Assembly (NCBI GenBank): GCA_002077045.2
Contig: KZ111187.1
Coordinates: forward strand, 1-64,000
DNA: 64,000 nucleotides
Origin: Rachicladosporium sp. CCFEE 5018
Taxonomy: Eukaryota > Ascomycota > Dothideomycetes > Cladosporiales > Cladosporiaceae
Direction of reading: 5' to 3'
Shown here: one piece after another, positions 1 through 12,020 of the stretch
How positions within the stretch are numbered: position 1 is the first letter of the stretch
Layout: each line of letters opens with the position of its first letter
The notes under the pieces: model-generated
The model's input: only the letters and a program-made list of their open reading frames with translations
The model's database searches: none
What the model was told of the DNA's origin: nothing
Program-made: the position numbers and the translations under genes

Positions 1-2119
1 CCTCAGGCGTTAGACTGGCTGCAAAAGTTGTGAACACTTGCTCTGCCAGCTTACGGTACAGGGTAGACTGCTTCGACACGAAACTTAGTAACAGCTCTAT
101 TAGAATCGAGACGGACTGTGAGTTCTTGTCCCATTCACTAGCGCAGTCGTGCAGATCTTGTAGGGCAGGTCTAGCATCCGGATCCTCGTTGTAAACCTGG
201 AGCACAGCCATGGCATACAGTAGGACGAAGGCCCTTGGTACGTCCTCTGAGTTCCCTGATCCAGGCACGCCCAGCATCATACTATACATGCTCGTATCCC
301 GCATGCGCTTGTCGGTCTTGCGGACCAAAGCCTTGGTTTCTTTGCCAGCATTCGGGTAGCCGTATGAATTCTCTCCGACAGACCGTAGATGCTCGACCGC
401 CCATAGAAGTGTACGACTTGCTTGTGCCAGCGGGAGCTTCATAACATGGCCGATGACCGACGAGAGTCGCTGGCGGCATACCTGTCGCGTAACGTCTGAG
501 ATAGGCGGAGAAGCCAGCGACTTGTCAAGCTTCCAGTAACCGATCTCTACTAAGGTATTGAGTGCTGCACTTAGCCACTGAGGTGGTGTTGGTTCGTAGT
601 CTGTTCCGAACGATCCCAGAAACAGCTCAGCTGGCTTTCTTGAACGAACGACTGCCAGCATAAAGTCTGCAATTATTCGTCTTGCGTTTTCGGCATTGCC
701 CTGATCTTCGGCCTTCAGTGCTGGCTTCAGAATCATGGTCTTCAGGTCCCCCATGACAGCTTCCAACTTCGAGTGATCGGCATGCGTGAGCAGAGTGTCC
801 ATAGTCTTCGTTTTGCTCGCTTGGTCGAAGTTGACCGCACCGGCACGTACCAGACTACTCGCTGCATGGCCGGCAACGGCGGCATCCTGCTTCGCCCGTG
901 AGACCAGCGAATTGAGCGGAGCTTTCGCAGCCTCGAACAGATATCGTTGTGGATCAGCACGTTGAGCCATAATGCATCGTAAAACGTTAGGTGAGAACAC
1001 ACAGCCCACGGCCACGGGAGGCGCGCTCGATATAGCGAGGCCGAGGACCTGAAAGCCAAGTGCCTTGCGTTCGCTCGATGCGCTCTCATTGAAGAGCGTC
1101 TGATCAACGCATGCGGTCCAGAATGTGGCAAAGGTCTCCGTGATCGGGATGTCCAATTTTTCAGCAGCTGCCTTGTCTGACTGATGCATCGCTCGCATGA
1201 TGACTGACCATGCAAAGGACGGTGCAGCTTGACGACTTCCTGAAGACGTTGTAGTAGAGTCACCGTCCTCGACGGGTACTTCTTGGAGCACCTTGCTAAG
1301 TATGTTTCGCTCAGACTTCGCGAGAGGACCTTTTCTATCCCAAACACCGACGGGTAGCCGAATTGCAGGTCTTGCGCCGAAAAGCATCCAGAGTGCGACG
1401 CCTTCGGGCGTCTTCCATAATGTCTTCGCAGATAACCAGTCGATGATGGTCTGCAGTCGCTCGGGAGACAATCGGCTGCCTGCAGGACTGGCAAGGAACT
1501 CATACAGCATAGCACCACAATCTCTCCGCATCCATGGCTTCTCCGCCATCTGCTCGACGACCGCGCCGATCAAGGCTTGGAAGTCATGCTGCGGTACCTC
1601 AGCGTTGGCGCCGACATCACTCTGCAAGATAGTTTGGAACGCGAACCGCCTCCCAATGAGGTAGTCCCTCTTCTCCTGCCCAGTGACATTACCCTCCACA
1701 GTCGTGAGTTTACCAACCTGCTCCGTTACACCAGCCAGTGTAAACTCCGGAATTCCTAATCCGAACGCCAGCCTGAGCGTCTCTGCCAGTGCGATCGAAA
1801 AGCCAAGTCGGGCAGCCTTCCTTCCACTGCAAAGACCTTTGATCAACCTGGCGATGGCACTTTGAAGGCGGGGAATCTGCGCATCTGAGGTGACGCTCAA
1901 GGCTCGTATTAGCTTGCCAGCTGCTGCGAGACGGACGGTCTGAACATCGTCCGCGAGCTCGTCGTACATGCGGGCGAATTGCGCATCGGCTTCGCTGTAA
2001 TCCAGTCGTCGTTTCCTGGATGGATGAATCTGCTCCGAGGATTGCGCGGCATCGCCATCGTGCGGTCGCTTGTGCCCGTTCGCGACGACGGTCGATGCTC
2101 CGTTCGTTGCTGTAGGCAT
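1..2119 (-). CDS. POL5: POL5 / Myb-binding protein 1A-like nucleolar protein (3' end outside window)
   Basis: An uninterrupted minus-strand frame runs from the ATG at 2119 to the left edge, giving about 706 codons without a stop, so the C-terminus lies outside the window. The N-terminus has a basic, nuclear-type stretch (KRPHDGD, then PSRKRRLDY). It is followed by helical HEAT-like sequence with the family-like segments LIKGLCSGRKAARLGF and KRDYLIGRRFAFQ. Pol5/MYBBP1A proteins are nucleolar factors of rDNA transcription and ribosome biogenesis; despite the polymerase name they lack polymerase activity. No intron is needed in the visible part. The gene is divergent from the RWD gene, with 329 nt between starts. 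Identification rests on remembered family patterns, so the acidic C-terminal tail could not be checked. Confidence 0.78.
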   Translation of the reverse strand, partial: MPTATNGASTVVANGHKRPHDGDAAQSSEQIHPSRKRRLDYSEADAQFARMYDELADDVQTVRLAAAGKLIRALSVTSDAQIPRLQSAIARLIKGLCSGRKAARLGFSIALAETLRLAFGLGIPEFTLAGVTEQVGKLTTVEGNVTGQEKRDYLIGRRFAFQTILQSDVGANAEVPQHDFQALIGAVVEQMAEKPWMRRDCGAMLYEFLASPAGSRLSPERLQTIIDWLSAKTLWKTPEGVALWMLFGARPAIRLPVGVWDRKGPLAKSERNILSKVLQEVPVEDGDSTTTSSGSRQAAPSFAWSVIMRAMHQSDKAAAEKLDIPITETFATFWTACVDQTLFNESASSERKALGFQVLGLAISSAPPVAVGCVFSPNVLRCIMAQRADPQRYLFEAAKAPLNSLVSRAKQDAAVAGHAASSLVRAGAVNFDQASKTKTMDTLLTHADHSKLEAVMGDLKTMILKPALKAEDQGNAENARRIIADFMLAVVRSRKPAELFLGSFGTDYEPTPPQWLSAALNTLVEIGYWKLDKSLASPPISDVTRQVCRQRLSSVIGHVMKLPLAQASRTLLWAVEHLRSVGENSYGYPNAGKETKALVRKTDKRMRDTSMYSMMLGVPGSGNSEDVPRAFVLLYAMAVLQVYNEDPDARPALQDLHDCASEWDKNSQSVSILIELLLSFVSKQSTLYRKLAEQVFTTFAASLTPE

Positions 2120-2448
2120 CGCGCTGAAAGGTACCAGGTGACTCCCGGATGTTTTATATTCGCATATCTCAACTATTGTCTCGAAGGTTAAACCTCGAAA
2201 AAGTTCGGGCGTGCGATATAGGGTTGACGCTAGCACATGCAGCCGAACCTTATCTCAGACCCAATATCTTCAGCACGATGCCGCAAGAATACAGGCGCAC
2301 ACACGGATGGCAATTGCGAGCGAGAGCATGGAGTCAAGGCTCAATTCGAGTATATAACATGATGATAGAATCGATCTCACAATCGATTGCGCCGATGCTG
2401 GGCTGAAGCAGGATCAGTCGCTACCACTTTGAACTCTAAGTCACTCCA
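2120..2448. other. Intergenic, divergent promoter region POL5/RWD gene
   Basis: 329 nt between two divergent start codons. It presumably holds both promoters. I see no convincing ORF or repeat in it. Confidence 0.5.
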
Positions 2449-3144
2449 ATGATGTCCTCCGACCTTCGAGAACGTCTGGGCGCCGAGCTGTCTTTAGTCG
2501 GAGATATGTACCCAGATCAAGTCACCTGGACCTCCTCGAAGCGCGAGCTCTTGTACCAAGACGACTCATCGAGCTTTACCCTTCGTCTCCCAGACGAGTA
2601 CCTCTCCTCTGCGCTTCCGATCGTCGTCACAGCGAGTGCAGTCAAACAAGACCTTCGTCAAACGCTCAGTGACAAAGTGCACGGATTTTCTGTAGGCGAG
2701 GAGGTCCTCGATCAGATCATCGCTGCTTTCTCCGATCTGGTCAAGGATTGTGTGCACGTAGAAGAGACTGCGGAAGATCAACGCTCGTCGACTACTACGC
2801 TAGCAGACACCCGCAAGGCCACAGTCATCATTTGGTTGCACCACTTACTAAACACGAACAAGCGCAAGCTCGCCCTCTCACCTGCTGGTTCCGTCTCAGG
2901 CATGACCAAGCCCGGTTACCCCGGCGTACTGATCTACAGTGGCCCTCACGTCGCCGTGCACGAGCACGTGAACGAGCTCAAAGGTCAGAACTGGGCTGCA
3001 TTCCAGCTTAGACTTGACAGTAATGAGGAGTGGAAGTTCGAGCACGGGAAGGGCGTGGTGGAGGTAGAAGGGCTAGGGGACGTGGTAAAGGGAGTCGGTG
3101 AGAGGAGGAAAGTGGAATTTATGGAAGCTATGAGGATGAAGTGA
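2449..3144 (+). CDS. RWD-domain protein with C-terminal DUF1115-like region (RWDD2 type)
   Basis: Single exon of 231 aa with ATG codons at 2449 and 2452; either could be used. The N-terminal ~110 residues look like an RWD fold (MYPDQVTWTSSK, then FTLRLPDEYLSSALPIVV). The C-terminal half, with WLHHLLNTNKRKLAL, GMTKPGYPGVLIYSGP and NWAAFQLRLDS, resembles the PF06544/DUF1115 region found in RWDD2 proteins and at the C-terminus of Prp3. RWD domains usually mediate protein-protein contacts. The biochemical role of the fungal RWDD2-like proteins is not established. No signal peptide or membrane segment is visible. The 3' end faces ZIM17. Confidence 0.72.
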   Translation: MMSSDLRERLGAELSLVGDMYPDQVTWTSSKRELLYQDDSSSFTLRLPDEYLSSALPIVVTASAVKQDLRQTLSDKVHGFSVGEEVLDQIIAAFSDLVKDCVHVEETAEDQRSSTTTLADTRKATVIIWLHHLLNTNKRKLALSPAGSVSGMTKPGYPGVLIYSGPHVAVHEHVNELKGQNWAAFQLRLDSNEEWKFEHGKGVVEVEGLGDVVKGVGERRKVEFMEAMRMK

Positions 3145-3700
3145 AAGAAGGGAATGTCTGTGCGTTTGAGATGTGTCTATGCTCGTCTTCAAGCCATGAG
3201 AGCCGAGCTCAAGATGGGAAAGATGGCCAGCGCCCTCGCGAACCCGTACTTTCGGTATGTCGACCAGACACCCAACTCCGAGTGACCCTGCTTCAGCAAC
3301 TGCAGTGGCAATTTCTGGCCACATGATCCGCCACTGCTCGTACAGGCAGGCAAACGATTGTGCCGGTGTTGTCGCCGAAGTCACTACCGGGTGTGACACA
3401 TCGACCTCCTGCTGTGAGCCTGGGAATCTGCACCTTGCAAGCAGAGCGCATCAGCCGCAGACAGTCCGCACCGTCGGGAATGATCAGCGCTAAGAGTGAC
3501 TATCGAGGCATGTCGCGCTCTTATGCTGCAGGCGGGCAGCTTTAGGTGGCGGGAGCGGCTGCGTCGTAAAATGTGCGGGATCGACAGGCTCGCCTCATGG
3601 GCTGTTCGTCGATGATGGTGGAGTGGAGAGACAGAAGTCCGAGGCACGATTCGTGGATGTAGCTCATGATGTGCCTCATATTCCGCATAGTGCATGCCGT
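3145..3700. other. Convergent intergenic region
   Basis: 556 nt between two converging 3' ends. Short frames in it show no family resemblance. It presumably holds both 3' UTRs. Confidence 0.5.
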
Positions 3701-4311
3701 TCAAGGCGGGGCAGAAGGGGTCGAAGCATGACCTGCAGCCTTCCCATCATAGAACTCGATATCGCCGTCGGCACCAAGCGCACCCTTCGTGATGTACTCG
3801 CCTTTCTCGCGCATGATGTCTTCCAGCGTGATTTTCTTGTCCGAGAAGATCTGTATTGCAGCCATCAGCCACCGCCCGCCGCTCGCGTATACTGGCTACC
3901 CCAACTCACCTTCATATGATCAGCAATCAGATGCCTATTCTTACATCCCGGGCATGTTACGAGTACAGTCCCGTGATGGTAGGCCTGCTTCGTGATGCGA
4001 TGCGAGGATCTTTCCTGACATTCCTTGCATGTGAAGCTCATCTGATAGGCAGGCTCTTCGGCTTTCCGAGCAGCGACTGCATCGCTGGCTGCTTTTGCAT
4101 CATCGCTGCGGTCCGTGAGTGTGCGACCGGTGGACTGTACTGCGTCGGTGCTGTGAAGTCGGAGGCCGGGGATTGTCCATCGAGCAGCTGGTTGTCGGAG
4201 AAGTATCGCAGTCGCAGACCGGGGCAATGCGGCGTTTACACTCCCTGACCTAACGCCCAGCGCGTGTTGGGCTGTCCGCGACAGTGCTCGTAGACCCTTC
4301 GCCGCAAGCAT
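3701..4311 (-). CDS. ZIM17: DNL-type zinc-finger protein ZIM17/TIM15 (mitochondrial Hsp70 escort)
   Basis: Two exons: 4311..3910 and 3850..3701, with a 59-nt intron (GTGAGT...CAG, phase 0) giving 183 aa. The N-terminus (MLAAKGLRALSRTAQHALG) is basic and hydroxylated, as in a mitochondrial presequence. The zinc finger has CKEC and CPGC pairs about 25 residues apart. Exon 2 supplies the family DNL-like block (IFSDKKITLEDIMREKGEY), so the splice is well supported. The protein keeps mitochondrial Hsp70 soluble during protein import and Fe-S biogenesis. The frame is open upstream to 4425, but the ATG at 4311 gives the plausible presequence. It is divergent from cullin-3. Confidence 0.9.
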
Positions 4312-4720
4312 CGTGAAAGTGTATGAGTTCGAGATGGCCGGACTGGAATGTTGCCCGTATCCTAGCCCGTGACGCCACATGCTTCTGGAAAGAGGGTTAG
4401 GGTTGCCCTGCATATCGGCCCGCATGCGGCTATGAACAGCTCGTGGGGAATGTTGGTCGGCCTAAGGCCCTCAGGAAAGACCCCAGCTGCGACAAAGTGA
4501 AGCAGATTGTCTTGCTGGACTGTCTTACTCATTCTCCTGCAAAGCCCCACATTTGCATCGCCACTTCTCTCAGATCACGGCATACAGCATACCAAGCGCT
4601 TAACCCTCAAGCATACCCTTGGAAGGAAAGCTGACTGCACCGTGCCGAATGCCCATTCCTGGACTTCTAGGAGGATACTTGCAGTGTGGACAAGGAAGGA
4701 GCGACTGAGGCGGAGTGAAG
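4312..4720. other. Divergent promoter region ZIM17/CUL3
   Basis: 409 nt between divergent starts. The cullin frame stays open into this stretch without a useful ATG, which I treat as chance. No other structure is seen. Confidence 0.5.
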
Positions 4721-7346
4721 ATGGCGTCGTTGGCGGGGAGGGGGAGGGCCAAAATACGGCCACCAAAAAGAGTAAGTCCACACTCACGATCACTCACAAA
4801 ATTACAGTGATACACATGCAGCATTCTAACATGGCTATCCACCCACAGGGCCTCGCTAACAACGACATCGACTTCAATGAGACATGGGGCGTCTTGGAGA
4901 AGGCGTTCCTCGAAATCCATACGAAGAACGCATCAGCATTATCATTCGAGGAGCTGTACCGCAACGCCTACAAGATCGTCCTGAAGAAGAAGGGCGATGA
5001 GCTGTATAAGCGCGTGGCCGACTTCGAGGAGAGGTGGCTGGCCATGCATGTGCGCGAGAGAGTTGTCAACTTGCTCACTCCACCCCTCATGATGCTGGAC
5101 TCAGTCAGTGGACGGTCGCTAACGACAACGGCTGAGAAGAAAGACTCTGGCGAGAAGTTCCTGCGAGAGCTCAGAGGCGCCTGGGAGGACCATCAAGTCT
5201 GCATGAGCATGCTGACGGATGTTCTGATGTACATGGACCGGGTGTACTGCCAGGACTCGCGCCAACCTTCCATCTTCGCAAAGTCCATGGGCCTGTTTCG
5301 CGATCAGATACTACGGAAACCGGCCCGCACAGAGATGCCCATACTGCTCGACATACTCACACGCATCATCCTCGACCAAATAAGAATGGATCGAGACGGC
5401 GAAACAATACAGACGCACCTAATCAAGGCCAACATATCCATGCTCGAAGGGCTATATGACTCCGATCAGGAGGTGGAGGACGAGAAGCTGTACCTGACCG
5501 CATTCGAGACGGACTTCCTCGCGACGAGCGCAGACTTCTACAGGACGGAAGGCGAGCGGATGCTAAGAGAGTCAGATGCTGGCACATACTGCACGCATGC
5601 GAAGAGGCGGATAGACGAGGAGGGTGATCGGTGTCGGTCGACGTTGTCAGAGAGCACCGCGCCCAAAATACAACGAGTGGTCGAGGACGAACTCATACGG
5701 CATAAGATGAAGGGCTTGATAGAGATGGACAGTGGGGTGGAGTACATGGTGGATAACGACAAGCTGCAGGAGCTGGGCTATGTCTTCGATCTGGAAGCAA
5801 GAGTGGACGTCAAGAAGACTGAGCTCACGAAGGCGATACAGAAGATCGTGATGGAGATGGGTGCGAACATTACGAACGCAGCAGTCGCGGCATCGGCAAC
5901 GCCCACAGCACCACCGGGAGCGACTGAAGAGCAAGCAGAGGAAAAGTCAAAGACTGGCGCCGCCAAAGTCAATCAGGTCACAGTCGCTGCACTGAAGTGG
6001 TCAGAAGACATCCTGGCCCTCAAAGATCGATTCGACAACATCTGGCGCCAAGCCTTCCGGTCCGACCAAATGCTTCAGATCGCGCTCAACCGTAGCATGG
6101 CCGACACGATTAACTCATTCAGTCGGAGCAGCGAGTACATATCCCTCTTCATCGACGACAACATGAAGAAGGGCATCCGCAACAAGACCGATGCCGAAGT
6201 CGACAGCACACTTGAGAAGGCCATCATCCTCCTCCGGTACTTACAAGACAAGGACCTCTTCGAGACCTACTATAAGAAGCATCTCTGCAAGCGGCTGCTA
6301 CTCAATAAGTCCCAAAGTATCAGCGTCGAGAAGCAGATGATCTCGAAGATGAAGATCGAGCTCGGCAACTCCTTCACGCTCAAGCTCGAAGCCATGTTCA
6401 AGGATATGACACTCTCGGAAGAACTCACCAACGGCTACAAATCCTACGTCAACAAGCTCGGCGATGCAGACCGCACGCGTGTAGACCTTGGCATCAACGT
6501 CCTGACCTCCATGACCTGGCCATTGGAAGCTTTCCGCGGCGGCGCAGCAGCAGACGAAGACCAGGGCAACTTGCAAATCATCTTCCCTGCGTCGATCGAC
6601 AGAGTCAAGACTGGCTTCACGCGTTTCTATAACGAGAAGCATTCTGGTCGGAAGCTCACCTGGCAAACGAATATGGGCGATGCCGATATCAAAGCCACAT
6701 TCGCCAAGGCTGGTAAAGACGGAAAGCCGAGGACACACGACATCAACTGCAGTACCTACGCCATGCTCATCCTGCTTCTCTTCAACGACCTGCCTGCTGG
6801 CGCGAGTCTGGCATTTGAGGAGATCCAAGCTGCAACCAACATCCCTCCGAGCGACTTGGCAAGGAACTTGCAGTCATTGGCCGTAGCGCCAAAGACTCGA
6901 TTTCTCGTCAAGGAGCCCATGAGTCGCGAAATAAACCCCGGTGACCGCTTCTCCTACAACGAGAATTTCAAATCGCAATTCGTCAAGATCAAAGTCGGTG
7001 TTGTCTCGGCTGGGAACAAAGTCGAAGGCGATCGTGAGCGTAAGGAGACGGAGAAGAAGAACAATGACTCGAGAGGCTATGTGATTGAGGCGTGCGTGGT
7101 TAGGATCATGAAGTGAGTATCTTCCCGTCCAGTATCTTGCTGTGTTGTGCGGGTGCTAACGAGTTTTACAGGCAACGCAAAATTCTCGCGCACACGGCGC
7201 TGCTGAATGAGACGATCACGCAGCTCTCTGCGCAGTTTAAGCCGGATGTCAATATGATCAAGAAGAAGATCGAGAGTCTCATTGAGAGGGAGTATTTGGA
7301 GAGGGTTGAGGAGGCCGCGGTGCCGAGCTATCGATACCTGGCTTGA
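4721..7346 (+). CDS. CUL3: Cullin-3, scaffold of CRL3 ubiquitin ligases
   Basis: Three exons: 4721..4771, 4849..7112 and 7172..7346, giving 829 aa. Exon 1 encodes a short basic leader (MASLAGRGRAKIRPPKR) typical of fungal Cul3. The first intron has GTAAGT, a CTAAC branch site and CAG. The cullin repeat region starts with SFEELYRNAYK. The cullin-homology region includes YLQDKDLFETYYKKHL and HTALLNETITQLS, and the protein ends in the family tail SYRYLA. The NEDD8 acceptor lysine sits in VVRIMK, and its AAG codon is split by the second intron (AA|G). Cul3 bridges BTB adaptors to the RING protein Rbx1. Length matches the family. Fungi usually have a single Cul3. Confidence 0.95.
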
Positions 7347-8395
7347 GCGACTTGCAATTGTGCGGTATGGTATTTGGTATAGATGGGGATGATGCTGCAT
7401 GCACGTTGGGACTGGAGAGGCGCATACGGTATGAGCGGATTGGGTGACACGAAATGCATGGTCTGGGCTACTTGATGATTTGAGCGATGGTGTCTTGGTT
7501 TGGGTTTGGTTTGGCTGATGGGAAGGTGGCGGATGTCCACTCTGCTCTGGTGCGGCTAAGTTCGCCTGCAGACAGAATCACAGAGCATACAGCTACAGCG
7601 GCTGCGAAGCAATGCTCTCAATAAATAACTCAACACGGTTGCGCGTCATATCAGTTGCACCGCGCAGATGTCGTAGTCCACAGACAGGGGCAAAAGCCAG
7701 CTACACTTTAGTAATCCGAATGCGGAGGGTTGTTGCATTCATATGGGAGAGCGTGGTCGAGCACAGCTTTGAGCAGATGATCCTAGCTCTAGCTAACGCT
7801 GATCGTCGGCACCGCAGGAGGCATCCCTTCTAACGTGGTGCAGCTTGCTCGACGCCCCTACAGTCGCCGGATGCGGCAGATGCACCTTCCTTCTCGCATG
7901 CAACCCAGTCTATGACAGCCAACGCCAGCAAGTTGCCCACCACGGCGTCTCCGCCACGACTCTCGGTTTCTCACCAGCATCTGCCGCATCCGCGCCTTCC
8001 TAAAAATACCCACCCGCACCAGCGTAGCGGTCGGCATTCTTGTAGTACACCGAGATACTCCCCGAGCTGGAGTCCATCACCGGTGGCGCAGACCTGGTGT
8101 TGAGTCCGTCATCGCGACGCTCCAGAATGTTGGACGGGGTGCGAGCGGAGTAGTATTCGCCGGCATTCTCGGGCATGTAGGTCTGCTGAGCTTGCTTCGG
8201 CTGATGGGAGTAGGGCGAGGCGAGAGGTTTGGTGTATGGGGGTGGGGGCGGGGCCAGCGCCTCGTAGATGTGGTTGCTGTGAAGGTATCAGTGAATGATC
8301 TTGTCGAGGTGAGCATATATATGGTGTCGCATTACGTGAGATCGTAATGTACAAAGGAAATGGCTGTAAATGCTGGATATCATGTTTTCAATGTT
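7347..8395. other. Convergent intergenic region
   Basis: About 1.05 kb between the CUL3 and MAPK 3' ends. The short proline/histidine-rich frames around 8.0-8.3 kb look like compositional noise. I see no gene. Confidence 0.45.
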
Positions 8396-9745
<1,350 letters not shown>

Positions 9746-10806
9746 GCTGTTGGTATTTGGTTTTGGTGTGCAGAGAAGGGTATCGGATGGAGCGCAAGAA
9801 TTGTTAAGTGCGCAATCCGGCTGCGCGATCAAGGAGGAAGGAGCGAGGGAGGTGGCTCAGGTCGGGAATTGTAAACGTCGGTCTTGCACTTCGCGGGTCT
9901 GTCAGGTCACACAAGTCAGTCCGACGTCCGCATTCGGGTAACCTTGTCTCTGGAATGCGCGCGGCCGACACGTGGCTGGCCTCCTCTTTCTGCTGTTCCC
10001 AGAATCCCAGTGCAGTCTGCGATCGATCTCTACCATGGGAGTGGGACAAACGGTGTGAAGTCAACTGGCCTTGGGGTCCCAACGGGGGTCGATGCAACTA
10101 CTCGAATGATCTGAGCTCGCGCAGAGGTAGGGCGAAGAGACACAGTCTCTGTCTAAGTCGACGGGGCGTCAGCGCATTCGGTCGACCTGACTCAACATGC
10201 ACATGCGAGATGTGACACTGCAGCTTGATCACCCCAATCAATGTCGGAACTCACGTTGTGGTCTGCCTTGTCCGCGTATGATCCAATGCGATGGTAGCCT
10301 CAGCTTCTCAGAGCTCGAAGCTATGTGAGCCCAGTTCAAAGTACTTGAAGGACGCTGCAAAGGTCTGCTACGGTATGTATGTACAGGTGTGTATTGCTGA
10401 AACACCAGCCAGACCATCAAACAGCACGAGGCGCTGACACCAACCCCACCATCGGAGCGAGAGGAGGGGTCCAAGCCCAGACGAGCGCCTACTGCAGGCC
10501 ACAGAACCCCGACCGCCCCTGCTACGACTTCTGATTCGCCATGAGCATCTACAGGCGACTCGTTTCACATACAGAACCCAACTTGGTGAGACAGTGCGGC
10601 CTAGGGTTATTAGATCGTGGCCAATAATAATGATACACACATGCTGAGTACAGGATCTATATCGAGACGTGGCTGTCGAAGGTTTGAGTACCTGGCGGCT
10701 CGCAGCGAGCCGTGAGCGAGCCAAACATCTCGTCGGGATTTTTGTCCTGGTGCTGGACAGAAGCCTGCTTGCACCTTTGCCCCGATATGTTTTACCAGTC
10801 ACAAGC
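9746..10806. other. Intergenic region upstream of the MAPK
   Basis: About 1.06 kb with no recognisable gene. It presumably includes the MAPK promoter and 5' UTR. Confidence 0.45.
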
Positions 10807-11322
10807 TCACTCCCACATCGCCATGTCAGGTAGCTCATGCAACGGCGGAGGTCGATAAGGCGGTAGCCCGACTGTGATCGCAGCATCGGACTTCTCTTGT
10901 TGCGACGACAACCTTGGGCCTGCTGATTGTTCACCGCTCGTCGGCTGCGAAGCATTGTGGTCCCATGCTATCCTCCGCACAAAGTGCGACCACGCCATGA
11001 TGATGCATCTTGCCACGGTTCCGCACGAAGCTGGGCTCATCCGCCGAGTACGATGGAGCTCTTCGAGTGGACAGCGAAGGAGCGTAGCGATCCTCGGATG
11101 TTCGTAGTCAGGCTGGAAGACATTCGCAAAGTACGCCCGTCGGACCTGCTCTGCACAGGCCTTGTACGCCGCATCGTGTTGACTTCTACCGTGCGCCAGG
11201 AAGTCGTCACTGCAGAGCTCGAGCTGTCTCGCCGAGATCCACCATCGCAAGCAACGCTTCGAGCAGTATGGTATACAGTGCCAGCTGACCCATGATGTCG
11301 CGAGTAGTGGTGTGAAAGGCAT
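10807..11322 (-). other. Uncertain ORF, possibly part of a decayed or multi-exon orphan gene
   Basis: An open frame of 171 codons with an ATG at 11322. The frame looks coding-like toward its end (GLPPYRPPPLHELPDMAMWE), but no family is recognised. It starts 13 nt after the broken frame at 11335-12016, and a second frame across 11.2-11.3 kb also reads like a hydrophobic protein segment (LALYTILLEALLAMVDLGE). It may be one more exon of that damaged or unrecognised gene, or chance. Confidence 0.25.
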
Positions 11323-11334
11323 GTGACATCAGAC

Positions 11335-12016
11335 TTATGCTGTCCAGATATATACCAGTTTCTGAGCAAGTGCGTGTCGCTCAGTGCGGTCGCCAAAGAG
11401 GCGCAAGTTCTTTGCACTCGTGCGTCGCTTTACCTCTTCATCCACCGCATCAATCATGCGAGTATCAAGCCCCTGAATATCTCAAGAATCGACAACTGTG
11501 CCCACCGAGAAGGCTACGAGGCCTACCAGCCTTTCGGTCTCCATCGGCACCAAGCCACCGAAGGCGATGTGCGCTACGCTTGAGGGCCAGCTGCACTCGT
11601 CCGGCAAGCGCAGACCTTTGCCTACCTGATGACCTGCCTGCGCCCAATATGTCCCAGCTGCATTCTCACGTGTCCCTTGCGACGGGGCGAAGGGATTGGC
11701 ACAGTAGTCGATGATGCGAGCGGCCGCAGACATTCCTTCAAGATACTTGCATGCGGAATAGTCTCAACGCCATTCTTCGTAATAGCAGTCATTGATCGCC
11801 AGACCATCACGGATGGCTCGATCCACAGCAGAAGTTACAGCCAGCGTTTTGATCGCTTCTCCGGACTCGGTAGCAGCGAACGGCATGCACCCGCATGCCA
11901 TGTGCTTCGCGAACAGCGTCGAATGAAAATTCCTCGCTCTGGGACGGACGGTCGTGCTAGGTGTTCGGTGGCTCAACAGCCGGATCACCGCGATTTCTCT
12001 GCACTTGTTGGACAGT
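11335..12016 (-). pseudogene. Orphan coding-like frame interrupted by two in-frame TGA codons
   Basis: One minus-strand frame reads like protein from about 12016 to a TAA at 11335-11337. It is interrupted in frame by TGA at 11764-11766 (after CYYEEWR) and TGA at 11482-11484 (after VGTVVDS). Protein-like segments continue after each stop (DYSACKYLEGMSAAARIID, then DIQGLDTRMIDAVDEEVKR). No credible GT-AG intron removes both stops: the candidate pairs are only about 25-35 nt or use poor sites. I see no known domain. It could be a decaying gene, or a multi-exon gene I cannot parse, possibly joined to the orphan gene just upstream. Confidence 0.35.
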
Positions 12017-12020
12017 AGTT

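Noticed and set aside
742..1518. 258-codon minus-strand ORF
   Set aside because: It overlaps POL5 in another frame; the POL5 frame is open over 2.1 kb and has family-like sequence, so this is a shadow.
4507..4720. N-terminal extension of cullin-3 from a TTG codon
   Set aside because: The ATG at 4721 with a clean 77-nt intron gives the basic fungal Cul3 leader; the extension has no ATG and is not protein-like.
6298..6828. 176-codon minus-strand ORF opposite cullin-3
   Set aside because: Shadow of a highly conserved coding region.
11335..12016. TGA recoding (selenocysteine or readthrough) as the explanation for the two in-frame stops
   Set aside because: These fungi are not known to use selenocysteine, and no readthrough context or conserved partner domain is seen. 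Decay or unresolved splicing is simpler.
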